Source: Anaerolineae bacterium (lineage in GTDB: Bacteria; Chloroflexota; Anaerolineae; Promineifilales; Promineifilaceae). From it: 64,000 bases of DNA. Position 1 is the first letter of the stretch. The number at the start of each line of letters is the position of its first letter. The stretch covers positions 47,220 to 111,219 of the forward strand of contig JADLAX010000076.1 in NCBI GenBank assembly GCA_020848035.1, read 5' to 3'. Below the pieces are notes generated by a model that was not told the DNA's origin, did no database searches, and saw nothing but the letters and a program-made list of their open reading frames with translations. Shown piece by piece: positions 7,421-15,195 of the stretch. Position numbers and translations under genes: made by a program.

Positions 7421-9751
7421 ATGGCTGGGACACAGTTTTTTGGGGAAAGAATTAAACGGAATGAAGACCCGCGGTTGTTGACCGGGCAGGCGCTGTTTAC
7501 CGACGACGTGAACCTGCCAGACATGCTGCATGCGGCCTTTTACCGCAGTCCGTATGCCCACGGCCGTATTCTCAGCATTGATGTTTCGGCAGCCAAAGAA
7601 CGGGCCGGTGTGGTGGCTGTCATTACCGCTGAAGATTTGGGCGCCTACTGGCAGCCAGGACCGCTGCTTGTTTCGCCGCCACCGGTGAAGGATATCGTCT
7701 TCAACCAGCGCACCCAGGTGCCCCTGGCCAAAGACAAGGTGCGCTTTGTCGGCGAACCCATCGTCATGGTGGTGGCCGAAAGCCGCTATATCGCCGAAGA
7801 TGCCGTCGAGGACATTTTTGTGGATGTCGAACCGCTGCCCGCCGTGGTAGGCCTGGCCGCCGCGCTGGAAGCTGACTCCGCCCTGGTGCACGATGATCTG
7901 GGCAGCAACATCTCGGCCCACGTGGTGCAGCGCAAAGGCAGCTACGAGACCGCCAAAGCCCAGGCCGACCACATCATCAACCGCACGCTGGAGTACGACC
8001 ACGGCATCGCCGCCGCCATGGAAAATCGCGGCGTGGTGGCCCAATGGGACCGCCGCGCCCAGCGCCTGACGATGTGGGACACCACCCAGGCCCCCGTTTT
8101 TGTGCGCAACGGCATGGCGGCGCTGCTGGGGCTGTCGGAAAACCAGGTGCGGGTGATTGCCCCGTTTATCGGCGGCGGGTTTGGCCCCAAAATCATGATG
8201 TTTTACCAGGAAGAGGTGCTCGTGCCCTGGGCGGCGATGAAGCTGGACCGCCCGGTGAAATGGATCGAAGATCGTGCCGAGAACTTTGTGGCGACGACGC
8301 ATGAGCGCAGTCAGACTCACACCGTCGAAGCGGCGTTTAGCAAAGACGGCCGTATCCTCGGCATTCACGACGTTTTTTTGCACGATCAAGGAGCCTACGC
8401 TCCCTACGGCCTCACCGTGGCGCTCAACAGCCAGTGCACTTTGCTCGGGCCGTATGACATTGAGAACTATTATTCGGAATTTACGGCCGTTTTCACCAAC
8501 AAAACCATCGTCACCCCCTACCGTGGGGCCGGGCGGCAGCACGGCGTTTTTGTGATCGAGCGCCTGCTAGACATTGCCGCCCGCGAACTGGGCATCGACA
8601 AAGCTGAAATCCGCCGCCGCAACTTCATCCCGCCCCACAAATTCCCCTACAACAACGAAATCATCTACCAGGACTTTGCCCCGCTCAAATACGACAGCGG
8701 CAACTACGAACCCATCCTCAACAAAGCGCTGGCGATGATTGGCTACGACGACTTTTACCAAAACATCCAGCCGCAGGCCCGCGCCGAAGGGCGTCAGCTG
8801 GGGTTGGGCCTGGTCGCCTACGTCGAAGGCACCGGCATCGGCCCGTACGAAGGGGCGCGGGTGCAGGTGACCAGCAGCGGGCGCGTCAGTGTGGCCACCG
8901 GCATTGGTACGCAGGGGCAGGGGCATTTTACCAGCTTTGCCCAAATCGTGGCCGACCAGGTGGGCGTTGATGTGTCGGAAGTGGATTTGGTGACCGGCGA
9001 TACCGACCAGTTCCACTGGGGGGCGGGCACTTTTGCCAGCCGGGGCGCGGTTGTGGCGGGCAATGCCATCAACGAAGCCGCCCGCGACGTGCGCCAGAAA
9101 ATCCTCAAGCTGGCCAGCGAAATTTTGGAAGCGGCCGAGGAAGATTTAGAGCTGGGCAACGGCGAAGTGCGCGTCAAGGGCGTGCCGGATCGGGCCATTC
9201 CGCTGGGGCAGCTGGCGCAGCGGGCCAATCCGATGCGCGGCGCCGTCAAGCCCGGCACCGAGCCTGGCCTGGAAGCAACCAACTACTTTGGCCCGGAGTA
9301 CGGTGCCACCGCCAGCGGTATTCACGCCATGATTGTGGAAGTCGATCCCGAGACGTTGGATGTGGAAATTTTGCGCTACGTGGTGGTGCATGACTGCGGC
9401 GAGGTGATCAACCCGCTCATTTTGGATGGCCAGATTCAGGGCGGCGTAGCCCAGGGCATTGGCAACGCCTTTTATGAGCAAATTATCTACAGCGAGGAAG
9501 GGCAGCTGCTGACCGGGTCGTTTATGGATTATCTGCTGCCTACGGCGCTGGATGTGCCCCGGGTGGAAATTGACCACGAGGTCACGCCATCGCCGCTGAA
9601 CCCGCTGGGGATCAAAGGCGCAGGCGAGGCGGGAGCTATCCCCACCGGGCCGCTGTTTGCCCAGGCGGTGGAGGATGCGCTGAACGATCCTGGCCTGGAG
9701 ATCCGGCAAATTCCGCTTAGCCCCAGCAAGCTGTGGGAATTGACGCGCTAG
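7421..9751 (+). CDS. Xanthine/CO dehydrogenase-family molybdopterin-binding large subunit
   Basis: 776 aa, normal for CoxL/XdhA-type subunits (Mo-cytosine dinucleotide enzymes). Ordered blocks: FGERIKRNEDPRLLTGQA at the start, the a/b hammerhead domain (to about 120), the PFIGGGFGPK molybdopterin loop (about 247), VTPYRGAGRQHGVFVIER (about 366, the active-site loop; it lacks the Cys of true CO dehydrogenase, VAYRCSFR), the GTQGQGHFTSFAQI region, and the catalytic Glu in GIKGAGEAG near the C-terminus. So it is an aldehyde/purine/N-heterocycle hydroxylase type, not a CO dehydrogenase. No FAD (CoxM) or 2Fe-2S (CoxS) subunit gene lies in the window, so it must use partners elsewhere. ATG 7421 follows AAGGAG. 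Confidence 0.9.
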   Translation: MAGTQFFGERIKRNEDPRLLTGQALFTDDVNLPDMLHAAFYRSPYAHGRILSIDVSAAKERAGVVAVITAEDLGAYWQPGPLLVSPPPVKDIVFNQRTQVPLAKDKVRFVGEPIVMVVAESRYIAEDAVEDIFVDVEPLPAVVGLAAALEADSALVHDDLGSNISAHVVQRKGSYETAKAQADHIINRTLEYDHGIAAAMENRGVVAQWDRRAQRLTMWDTTQAPVFVRNGMAALLGLSENQVRVIAPFIGGGFGPKIMMFYQEEVLVPWAAMKLDRPVKWIEDRAENFVATTHERSQTHTVEAAFSKDGRILGIHDVFLHDQGAYAPYGLTVALNSQCTLLGPYDIENYYSEFTAVFTNKTIVTPYRGAGRQHGVFVIERLLDIAARELGIDKAEIRRRNFIPPHKFPYNNEIIYQDFAPLKYDSGNYEPILNKALAMIGYDDFYQNIQPQARAEGRQLGLGLVAYVEGTGIGPYEGARVQVTSSGRVSVATGIGTQGQGHFTSFAQIVADQVGVDVSEVDLVTGDTDQFHWGAGTFASRGAVVAGNAINEAARDVRQKILKLASEILEAAEEDLELGNGEVRVKGVPDRAIPLGQLAQRANPMRGAVKPGTEPGLEATNYFGPEYGATASGIHAMIVEVDPETLDVEILRYVVVHDCGEVINPLILDGQIQGGVAQGIGNAFYEQIIYSEEGQLLTGSFMDYLLPTALDVPRVEIDHEVTPSPLNPLGIKGAGEAGAIPTGPLFAQAVEDALNDPGLEIRQIPLSPSKLWELTR

Positions 9752-9800
9752 GGCCGCTGCCCGGAAGTTTTCTGGGGAAACGCCTGTAATTTGCCGGCTG

Positions 9801-9833
9801 AGATTGGGCTACTCTTTAAGAGTGGCCCAATCT
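9801..9833. terminator. Bidirectional hairpin, 'agattggg...cccaatct' family
   Basis: Arms 9801-9816 and 9818-9833 pair over 16 bp with one G-T wobble, around one unpaired base. It sits between two convergent genes, as expected for a shared terminator. The same element recurs at 27861-27893 and 34443-34518. Confidence 0.7.
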
Positions 9834-9858
9834 GCAACGCAGGCACTTATTTCTAGAC

Positions 9859-10440
9859 TTAATGGGTACCAACCACCTTGCGCAGTTTGTGCCACAGTGC
9901 TGCTAGCTTTTCCTGCAGAACGAGCGCTTGTTTTACCTCTAAGGCCAGATGGTCTTGCCAGTAGTGGGTGGTTTTGGCAACGGCCGTAATCACATTCTTG
10001 ATCTCATATTTCAGCCGAAAATCATCGCCCACCGGCACAAATAACCGCGTACCGTCGTGCCGCGCCTGCACATTTTCCTGAATGATCGCTTCAGCCAGCC
10101 AGTGGGCCTGGCTTTGGGTCAGACAGTGAATTTTCAGCCAACCCGGTTCAGCGGGAACGGCCGTTAACCCACACACCTCCTCAATGCCCCGGGTAATTTC
10201 GGCCACGGCAAAGTGGTAGCTGGGGCTGTGAATGTCTGGGTTGGTGGGTGCGTGCAGCAGGTCTCCCCGGTGCGGTGGGCCGCCGTCCAGGGCCAGCACG
10301 CAAAACGAATCCCACATGTTGCCCCAGTCGATACATCCGTCGTCGCGGTAGACGATTGGCCCGGCGGGCATCGGCGCAGATGGGTCAGCTTTGGGGGGAG
10401 TCGCGCCGTTTTTGTGGCTTTCCGGTAAGTTGAGTACCAT
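9859..10440 (-). CDS. Conserved hypothetical protein
   Basis: 193 aa; not recognised. After a short Pro-rich N-terminus it has a well-formed block GPIVYRDDGCIDWGNMWDSFCVLALDGGPPHRGDLLH (about 28-64) with GGPPHRG as the most striking motif, then an alpha/beta region (GIEEVCGL, GWLKIHCLTQSQAHWLAEAI, DDFRLKYEIKNVITAVAKTTHYW). No signal peptide or membrane segment, so probably cytoplasmic. The start follows GGAG at about nine bases. It is convergent with the molybdopterin gene and divergent from the sigma factor gene. Confidence 0.7.
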   Translation of the reverse strand: MVLNLPESHKNGATPPKADPSAPMPAGPIVYRDDGCIDWGNMWDSFCVLALDGGPPHRGDLLHAPTNPDIHSPSYHFAVAEITRGIEEVCGLTAVPAEPGWLKIHCLTQSQAHWLAEAIIQENVQARHDGTRLFVPVGDDFRLKYEIKNVITAVAKTTHYWQDHLALEVKQALVLQEKLAALWHKLRKVVGTH

Positions 10441-10586
10441 TGATGTGCTCCTATTTTTATCGGTTGATGCAGGTGATTACGCGGGAACGGCCGTTTTGCA
10501 TTCATTTTGCCACCTGAGGAATTCAGATCCGCCCCGTCTGCGTATACAAAATCAAAGGACAGTTGATTCATGAGAAGCAGCGTCAA

Positions 10587-11183
10587 ATGCCGCCAGTGGA
10601 GTCGAAGCCGCCGATGAGCCAGGAAGACGATGAACAGCTGATGGCAAAGGTGGTGGCTGGCGACAGCACGGCCCTGGAAACACTGTATGATCGCTACGCT
10701 GCCACACTGCTGGGCGTTGTTCTGCGTGTGGTGCAGGATCGCTCCATCGCGGAGGAGATTGTTCAGGAAACGTTTTGGCGGGTATGGGACAAGGCCGCTT
10801 CGTTTGATGATGCCCAGGGCAAATTCAGCACCTGGATGTTTAGCATCGGACGGCGGCTGGCTATTGATACCACACGTCGCCAAAAAATACGGCCGCATGC
10901 CGCCCGCAGTGAAGCGGAAGAGGCCCAAATGTTACGTCAGCCGGACGGTGCGAATGTGGCCGAAACGGCCGATTTGCGCATTGAACAGGAGCGGGTAAGG
11001 TCCGTCTTAACGGTGCTGTCGCCCGAGCAGTACGAGGTGATTGAGCTGGCCTATTTTCAGGGGCTAACCCGCCAGGAGATAGCCCAGGCCACCGACACAC
11101 CGTTGGGCACGATCCACACGCGCGCCCGGCTTGGTCTGCAAAAGCTGCGCTCGGCCCTGGAATCCGCAGGAATTGAACTATGA
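10587..11183 (+). CDS. ECF-type RNA polymerase sigma factor
   Basis: About 198 aa. Region 2 is seen in the LYDRYAATLLGVVLRVVQD-IAEEIVQETFWRVWDKA block (about 30-75), with FSTWMFSIGRRLAIDTTRR as region 2.4, and region 4 in LSPEQYEVIELAYFQGLTRQEIAQATDTPLGTIHTRARLGLQKLR. The start is uncertain: ATG 10587 is taken, ATG 10614 and a TTG at 10563 are possible, none with a strong Shine-Dalgarno. It overlaps its anti-sigma factor by four bases (ATGA). Likely targets are its own operon and the DUF4331 genes downstream. Confidence 0.88.
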   Translation: MPPVESKPPMSQEDDEQLMAKVVAGDSTALETLYDRYAATLLGVVLRVVQDRSIAEEIVQETFWRVWDKAASFDDAQGKFSTWMFSIGRRLAIDTTRRQKIRPHAARSEAEEAQMLRQPDGANVAETADLRIEQERVRSVLTVLSPEQYEVIELAYFQGLTRQEIAQATDTPLGTIHTRARLGLQKLRSALESAGIEL

Positions 11184-12085
11184 ACAAACGGATTGAAGAG
11201 GAACTATTTCCATTTTATGCCCTGGAGGCGCTGACCGCTGAGGAAAAAGCGGAGGTGGAGGCGTACATTGCGGCTGATCCAGAAGCCCAGGCGCGCCTGG
11301 TGGCGTTGCAGGAAACGGCCGCACAGCTTCCCCTGGCCGTTGCGCCCGTGCCGCCCGCGCCCAGCGTCAAGTCCAACCTCATGGCTCGGGTTCAGGCGGA
11401 CAGCCGGGTGGTGCAACCGGCGGTAGAGGTGGCCACAAAACCGGTGGTTAAACGGCCGTCCCCGCCCCAACCCACCTGGTGGGATCGCCTGCGCCAAGGT
11501 GTGGCCGTGCCGGTGCTGACCGGAACGGCCGCCCTTGCCGCCATCGTCCTGTTCATCTGGGCCATTTCGCTGAACCAGCAGGTAAACCAGCTGCAAGACC
11601 AGGTGACCGATCTTACCAGCGACACCAACGTGCTGGTGGAAAATATGGCCGCGCTGGAAGCCGACAATGATCAGCTGCGCGTGCGCAACGAGGCGCTCCA
11701 GCAGCAGCTGCAAACGCAAGCAGATATCCTGGCCTCGTACCAGGCACCGGGCGCAACCACCCTGGCCCTGGGCGACCTCACGGGGCAAAACCCGACCGCC
11801 GCGGCCACCCTAACCGTGGCCGCTGAAGACGGTGTGGCCACGTTTGTCGCCAGCAATTTGCCGCCGCTCAGCGCCGACCAGGTGTACCAGCTGTGGATTA
11901 TTCGCGGGGAGTTGCCGTTGAGTGCCGGTATTTTTAGCGTGGATGAAAACGGCCGTGTCACCCTCGCCGTTGATGCTGCTTTGGCCTCTGCCTACGATGC
12001 CGTGGGCGTTTCTATCGAGCCAGCGGGCGGCAGCGCCACACCCACGCCAGACCAGATCATTCTGCTGGGCGCGGCCTCTTCCTAA
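11180..12085 (+). CDS. Anti-sigma factor, RskA-like
   Basis: 301 aa. The N-terminal 50 residues (IEEELFPFYALEALTAEEKAEVEAYIAADPEAQARL) match the sigma-binding helices of anti-sigma-K/RskA proteins, without the zinc HxxxCxxC motif. One membrane segment lies at about 112-130 (VLTGTAALAAIVLFIWAI), followed by a coiled coil (QQVNQLQDQVTDL to LQQQLQTQADIL) and an extracytoplasmic RskA C-terminal domain (DQVYQLWIIRGELPLSAGIF ... AVGVSIEPAGGS). It would hold the ECF sigma factor at the membrane and release it after proteolysis. The start overlaps the sigma stop codon. Confidence 0.88.
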   Translation: MNKRIEEELFPFYALEALTAEEKAEVEAYIAADPEAQARLVALQETAAQLPLAVAPVPPAPSVKSNLMARVQADSRVVQPAVEVATKPVVKRPSPPQPTWWDRLRQGVAVPVLTGTAALAAIVLFIWAISLNQQVNQLQDQVTDLTSDTNVLVENMAALEADNDQLRVRNEALQQQLQTQADILASYQAPGATTLALGDLTGQNPTAAATLTVAAEDGVATFVASNLPPLSADQVYQLWIIRGELPLSAGIFSVDENGRVTLAVDAALASAYDAVGVSIEPAGGSATPTPDQIILLGAASS

Positions 12086-12111
12086 GTTTTACACAACCCA
12101 ACCGAATCCAG

Positions 12112-12139
12112 AAGGCCCCTCCAACGAGGGGCCTTTTTT
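12112..12139 (+). terminator. Rho-independent terminator of the sigma/anti-sigma operon
   Basis: AAGGCCCCT / AGGGGCCTT stem with a six-base loop followed by TTTTTT, 26 bp after the anti-sigma stop codon. Confidence 0.9.
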
Positions 12140-12561
12140 GTTGCGCACCTCTGGCCAAACCCCAATTTCAGGCAAAATGAATGTGAACCCAGCCGCGCTG
12201 CGTAATCTCCCACGAACCGCCTAAAGCCATTTTGGTGATGAATGCAAAAATGGCTGGTGCGCCATCTGACAATGTTAAATTCGCTGCTTCTGGACGCCAC
12301 CGAATGAATTCGGCGTCTGGAAAAGGAAGTCTGCTCAAGCAGACTGCGACTGAGCCACTTCTTTTAGTGCGCTTCAGCGCACTTCCTGCTTTAGCCGGGG
12401 AATTTATTCTTCGGCGACGGTGGCGAATGAAAGCGAACATTTTCAAATGAGTCACGTACAATTCCAAATTGGAGGTTATGCATGAATTAGACCTACCCAG
12501 CTTGTCCTTGTTGTAAACACCTGATTTCCCAAACAATCAAATCCTAAAGGAGTAAATCGAA
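12140..12561. other. Gene-free spacer with hairpin repeats
   Basis: 422 bp without a convincing gene. It holds two perfect short hairpins, AGTCTGCT-ca-AGCAGACT (12328-12345) and AGTGCGCT-tc-AGCGCACT (12366-12383), then a GCCGGGGAATTTATTC tract; together 12320-12422 look like a mosaic of dispersed palindromic units. The last 80 bp before the DUF4331 gene should hold its promoter (possibly ECF-dependent), but no motif could be fixed. Confidence 0.6.
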
Positions 12562-13620
12562 ATGAAAAAGATTCGCAATATTGCCCTATTGCTGCTGGTG
12601 GCGGCTGCCCTGGCGCTGGGACTTTCCGCCTCGACCATTGGCGCAGCGGACCACCTGGATGCGCCGCTGGTGCAGCAAGACGGCCGTACCGATATCAATG
12701 ATGTGTATGCCTTTGTCAACGGCGACAATACCGTCATGGTTATGACTGTTAATCCCCTGGCTGGTGTGTTAAACGGCACGACGTTACGGCCGTATGCCCA
12801 ATATGAATTTGCCATCGACAATGACGGTGATTACCAGGAAGACATCGTGTACCGCGTTCAGGCCGGATCACCCAATAGCAATGGCCAGCAGTCCATCTTC
12901 CTGTATGACGTCAACAGCGCCACGCCGCGCCAGGCCAATGGCGTGAGCGAAAGCGTCATCCCCACCTGGGGCAATGGCTCGCTCTACGTTGGTTTGCGTG
13001 ACGATCCGTTTTTCTTTGACCTGGTTGCTTTCCAGGATCAGGTATTGGGCGCGGGCGGCAGCCGCACCTTCTGCGATGGCAACGAAAACGACTTTTTTGC
13101 CGGGGCCAATGCCACCGCCATCGTGTTGGAGCTGCCCAGCAGTTACCTCACGGCCGATTCTGACATCGTGAACATCTGGGCGCGCACCGCCGACCGCACC
13201 GGCATGATTGACCGCATGGGTAAACCGGCGCTCAACACCGTGTTTCTCGCCTCTGGCAGCAAAGATGCCTACAACGCCACCACGCCAGCGCACGACGTCG
13301 CCGAATGGTCGGATGAGTTTGAAGCCAAACTGCTGGCGCTGAGCGGCCTGGACGGCTCCGGCTACACCGCCGATGAAGCGGCATTTGTCACCAGCCTGCT
13401 GCTGCCCGACGTGCTGACGCTGGACACAACGTCTACGGCTGGCTTTACGACTGGTCCGCTGAACGGCCGTCAGCTGGCCGAAGATGTCATCGACTTTGAG
13501 CTGTTTGTGGTCACTGGCGGGCTGGGAGCCAACGGTTCCCCGGTGCTCACCAGCGACTGCGTGAATGCCAACGACGCGGCCTTCCTGAGCAGCTTCCCGT
13601 ATCTGGCTCCGGCCAACTAA
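12562..13620 (+). CDS. Secreted DUF4331-family protein
   Basis: 352 aa. N-terminal signal peptide (KKIRNIALLLLVAAALALGLSAS, probable cut after SAS or TIGA) followed by AADHLDAPLVQQDGRTDINDVYAFVNGDNTVMVMTVNPLAG, the DUF4331 signature with its HxDAP start. Further blocks: QYEFAIDNDGDYQEDIVYRV, VGLRDDPFFFDLVAF and the 'R-TDRTGMIDRMGKPALNT' segment. DUF4331 proteins are extracytoplasmic, of unknown function, and often sit beside ECF sigma factors, as here. ATG 12562 follows AAAGGAG. Confidence 0.9.
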   Translation: MKKIRNIALLLLVAAALALGLSASTIGAADHLDAPLVQQDGRTDINDVYAFVNGDNTVMVMTVNPLAGVLNGTTLRPYAQYEFAIDNDGDYQEDIVYRVQAGSPNSNGQQSIFLYDVNSATPRQANGVSESVIPTWGNGSLYVGLRDDPFFFDLVAFQDQVLGAGGSRTFCDGNENDFFAGANATAIVLELPSSYLTADSDIVNIWARTADRTGMIDRMGKPALNTVFLASGSKDAYNATTPAHDVAEWSDEFEAKLLALSGLDGSGYTADEAAFVTSLLLPDVLTLDTTSTAGFTTGPLNGRQLAEDVIDFELFVVTGGLGANGSPVLTSDCVNANDAAFLSSFPYLAPAN

Positions 13621-13623
13621 GCA

Positions 13624-13677
13624 AATTGGAGATTGGAGATTGGAGATGAGGCACAATCTCTAATCTCCAATCTCCCA
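13624..13677. repeat. Dispersed inverted repeat, 'ggagattggagat' family
   Basis: Two to three direct copies of TTGGAGA facing CAATCTCTAATCTCCAATCTCCC form an imperfect inverted repeat in the 68-bp spacer between the DUF4331 and TPR genes. Confidence 0.7.
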
Positions 13678-13688
13678 GAGGTGTTCTG

Positions 13689-15023
13689 ATGACCACGCGT
13701 AAAACAATCATTCTGGGGCTGGCAACGGCCGTATTTATTCTTGGCTCTTATCTTTTTAATTCAAACAATCCCTTTGCCGCTCGTGCCGAACCGGAAGCCA
13801 TTTCGATTCCCGTCGAAGCGATTCCGCCCGTTAGCCATGCCATGAAAAGCAGCGACGAGCAGATTGTTTTCTGGCAGCAAAAGGTGCAGCGTGACGACCG
13901 CGACTACATCAGCCTCACCTATTTGGGGCTGGCTTACCTGCAAAAAGGACGAGAAACGGGTGATGCTGCGGCCTACAGCCGGGCGCAGGCGGCGTTGGAG
14001 CAGGCGCTTACCATCAACCCCACTTACGAACTGACCCTCTCGTTTCTGGGTGTGGCCCAAATTGCCCGGCACGATTTTTCTGGCGCACTGGCCACGGCGC
14101 AGCGGGTCTATGACTTTGATTCCGGGGCGCTGCAAGCCCTGGCCACCATCGGCGATGCCAGCCTGGAATTGGGCCGCTATGACGAAGCACAAGCCGCTTA
14201 TGAAACATTACTGGATCAGGCACCGGGAGCGGCCGTTTTCAGCCGCGCGGCCCGGTTAGCCTGGGTACAGGGTGATGCAGCCGCGGCCATCAGCTGGATG
14301 GAGCAGGCGGTGCACAACGCCCAAGAAGTGGGTTTGATGGGCGAGCGGCTGGCCTGGTATCAGTTCCAGCTGGGCGAACTCTACTTCAAAAGTGGCGACC
14401 TGGCGGCGGCCCAAACTCAATATGCGGCGGCCAGACAGACGTGGCCCGATTACTACCTGGTGCTGGCGGGTGAGGGCAAAGTGGCCGCCGCCCAAGGCGA
14501 TCTGGCCCAGGCATCTGCCCTCTACGAGCAGTTGGTGGCCCGTTTGCCTCATCCGGAGTTTGTGGCTGCCCTGGGTGATTTTTACCGCCTGTTAGGGGAT
14601 GAAACGGCCGCACAGCAGCAGTACGACACCGTTGAATTGATTGCCAATCTGGCCACAACCGATGAGGCGCTGGTTGGCCGTCAGCTGGCCCTGTTCTACG
14701 CCAACCAGGACACCCAGTTAGACAGCGCCCTGACTGCCGCCACAGCGGAGCTGAACGGCCGTCCCGATGTCTATGGCTACGATGTGTTGGCCTGGGTTTT
14801 GTTCAAGAACGGCCGTCTCGCCGAAGCCGCCGAAGCCAGTGAACAGGCGCTTCGGCTGGGCACGCCGGAAGCATTGTTTTATTACCACGCGGGCATGATC
14901 GCCGCCGCGCAGGGCCACACGGAGCAAGCCAGACAACATCTCAGCCATGCCCTGGAGCTAAACCCCCACTTCGACTTTCTCCAGGCCCAAATCGCCCAGG
15001 AAACCCTGGCCACCCTCCCGTAG
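13689..15023 (+). CDS. Membrane-anchored TPR-repeat protein
   Basis: 444 aa. A single N-terminal hydrophobic segment (TIILGLATAVFILGSYLF, about 5-22) is a signal anchor or uncleaved signal. The rest consists of tetratricopeptide repeats from about residue 75 to the end (for example TYLGLAYLQKGRETGDAAAYSRAQAALEQALTINP; GALQALATIGDASLELGRYDEAQAAYETLL; FLQAQ at the end), so it is a protein-interaction scaffold outside the membrane. It lies between the DUF4331 and NicO transporter genes in the same direction and probably belongs to the same functional unit. Confidence 0.85.
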   Translation: MTTRKTIILGLATAVFILGSYLFNSNNPFAARAEPEAISIPVEAIPPVSHAMKSSDEQIVFWQQKVQRDDRDYISLTYLGLAYLQKGRETGDAAAYSRAQAALEQALTINPTYELTLSFLGVAQIARHDFSGALATAQRVYDFDSGALQALATIGDASLELGRYDEAQAAYETLLDQAPGAAVFSRAARLAWVQGDAAAAISWMEQAVHNAQEVGLMGERLAWYQFQLGELYFKSGDLAAAQTQYAAARQTWPDYYLVLAGEGKVAAAQGDLAQASALYEQLVARLPHPEFVAALGDFYRLLGDETAAQQQYDTVELIANLATTDEALVGRQLALFYANQDTQLDSALTAATAELNGRPDVYGYDVLAWVLFKNGRLAEAAEASEQALRLGTPEALFYYHAGMIAAAQGHTEQARQHLSHALELNPHFDFLQAQIAQETLATLP

Positions 15024-15195
15024 CCGCGGATTCCAATCCGTGTTAATCCGCGCCATCCGCGGCCTATTTTCAGAGGAGACGACACCGGCTGTCGCCGACC
15101 ACCATGAATGAAAATCAGCAGATTTCGCAGATTCAACAGATTTTTTCTCTGCGACTCCGCGTCTCTGCGTTAAATCATTTTCGAAGGAGTTCATC
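15024..15195. repeat. Spacer built from three dispersed repeat families
   Basis: The 172-bp spacer is a tandem mosaic: a CCGCGGATT...AATCCGCG...CCGCGG palindrome (15027-15062), a CAGATTTCGCAGATTCAACAGATT tract (15118-15142) and a TCTCTGCGACTCCGCGTCTCTGCGTTAAAT leader tract (15147-15175) ending in GAAGGAG, the ribosome binding site of the next gene. Confidence 0.65.

Noticed and set aside
7421..9751. Reading the molybdopterin subunit as a true CO dehydrogenase CoxL
   Set aside because: The active-site loop is PYRGAGR and lacks the Cys of the Cu-Mo CO dehydrogenases.
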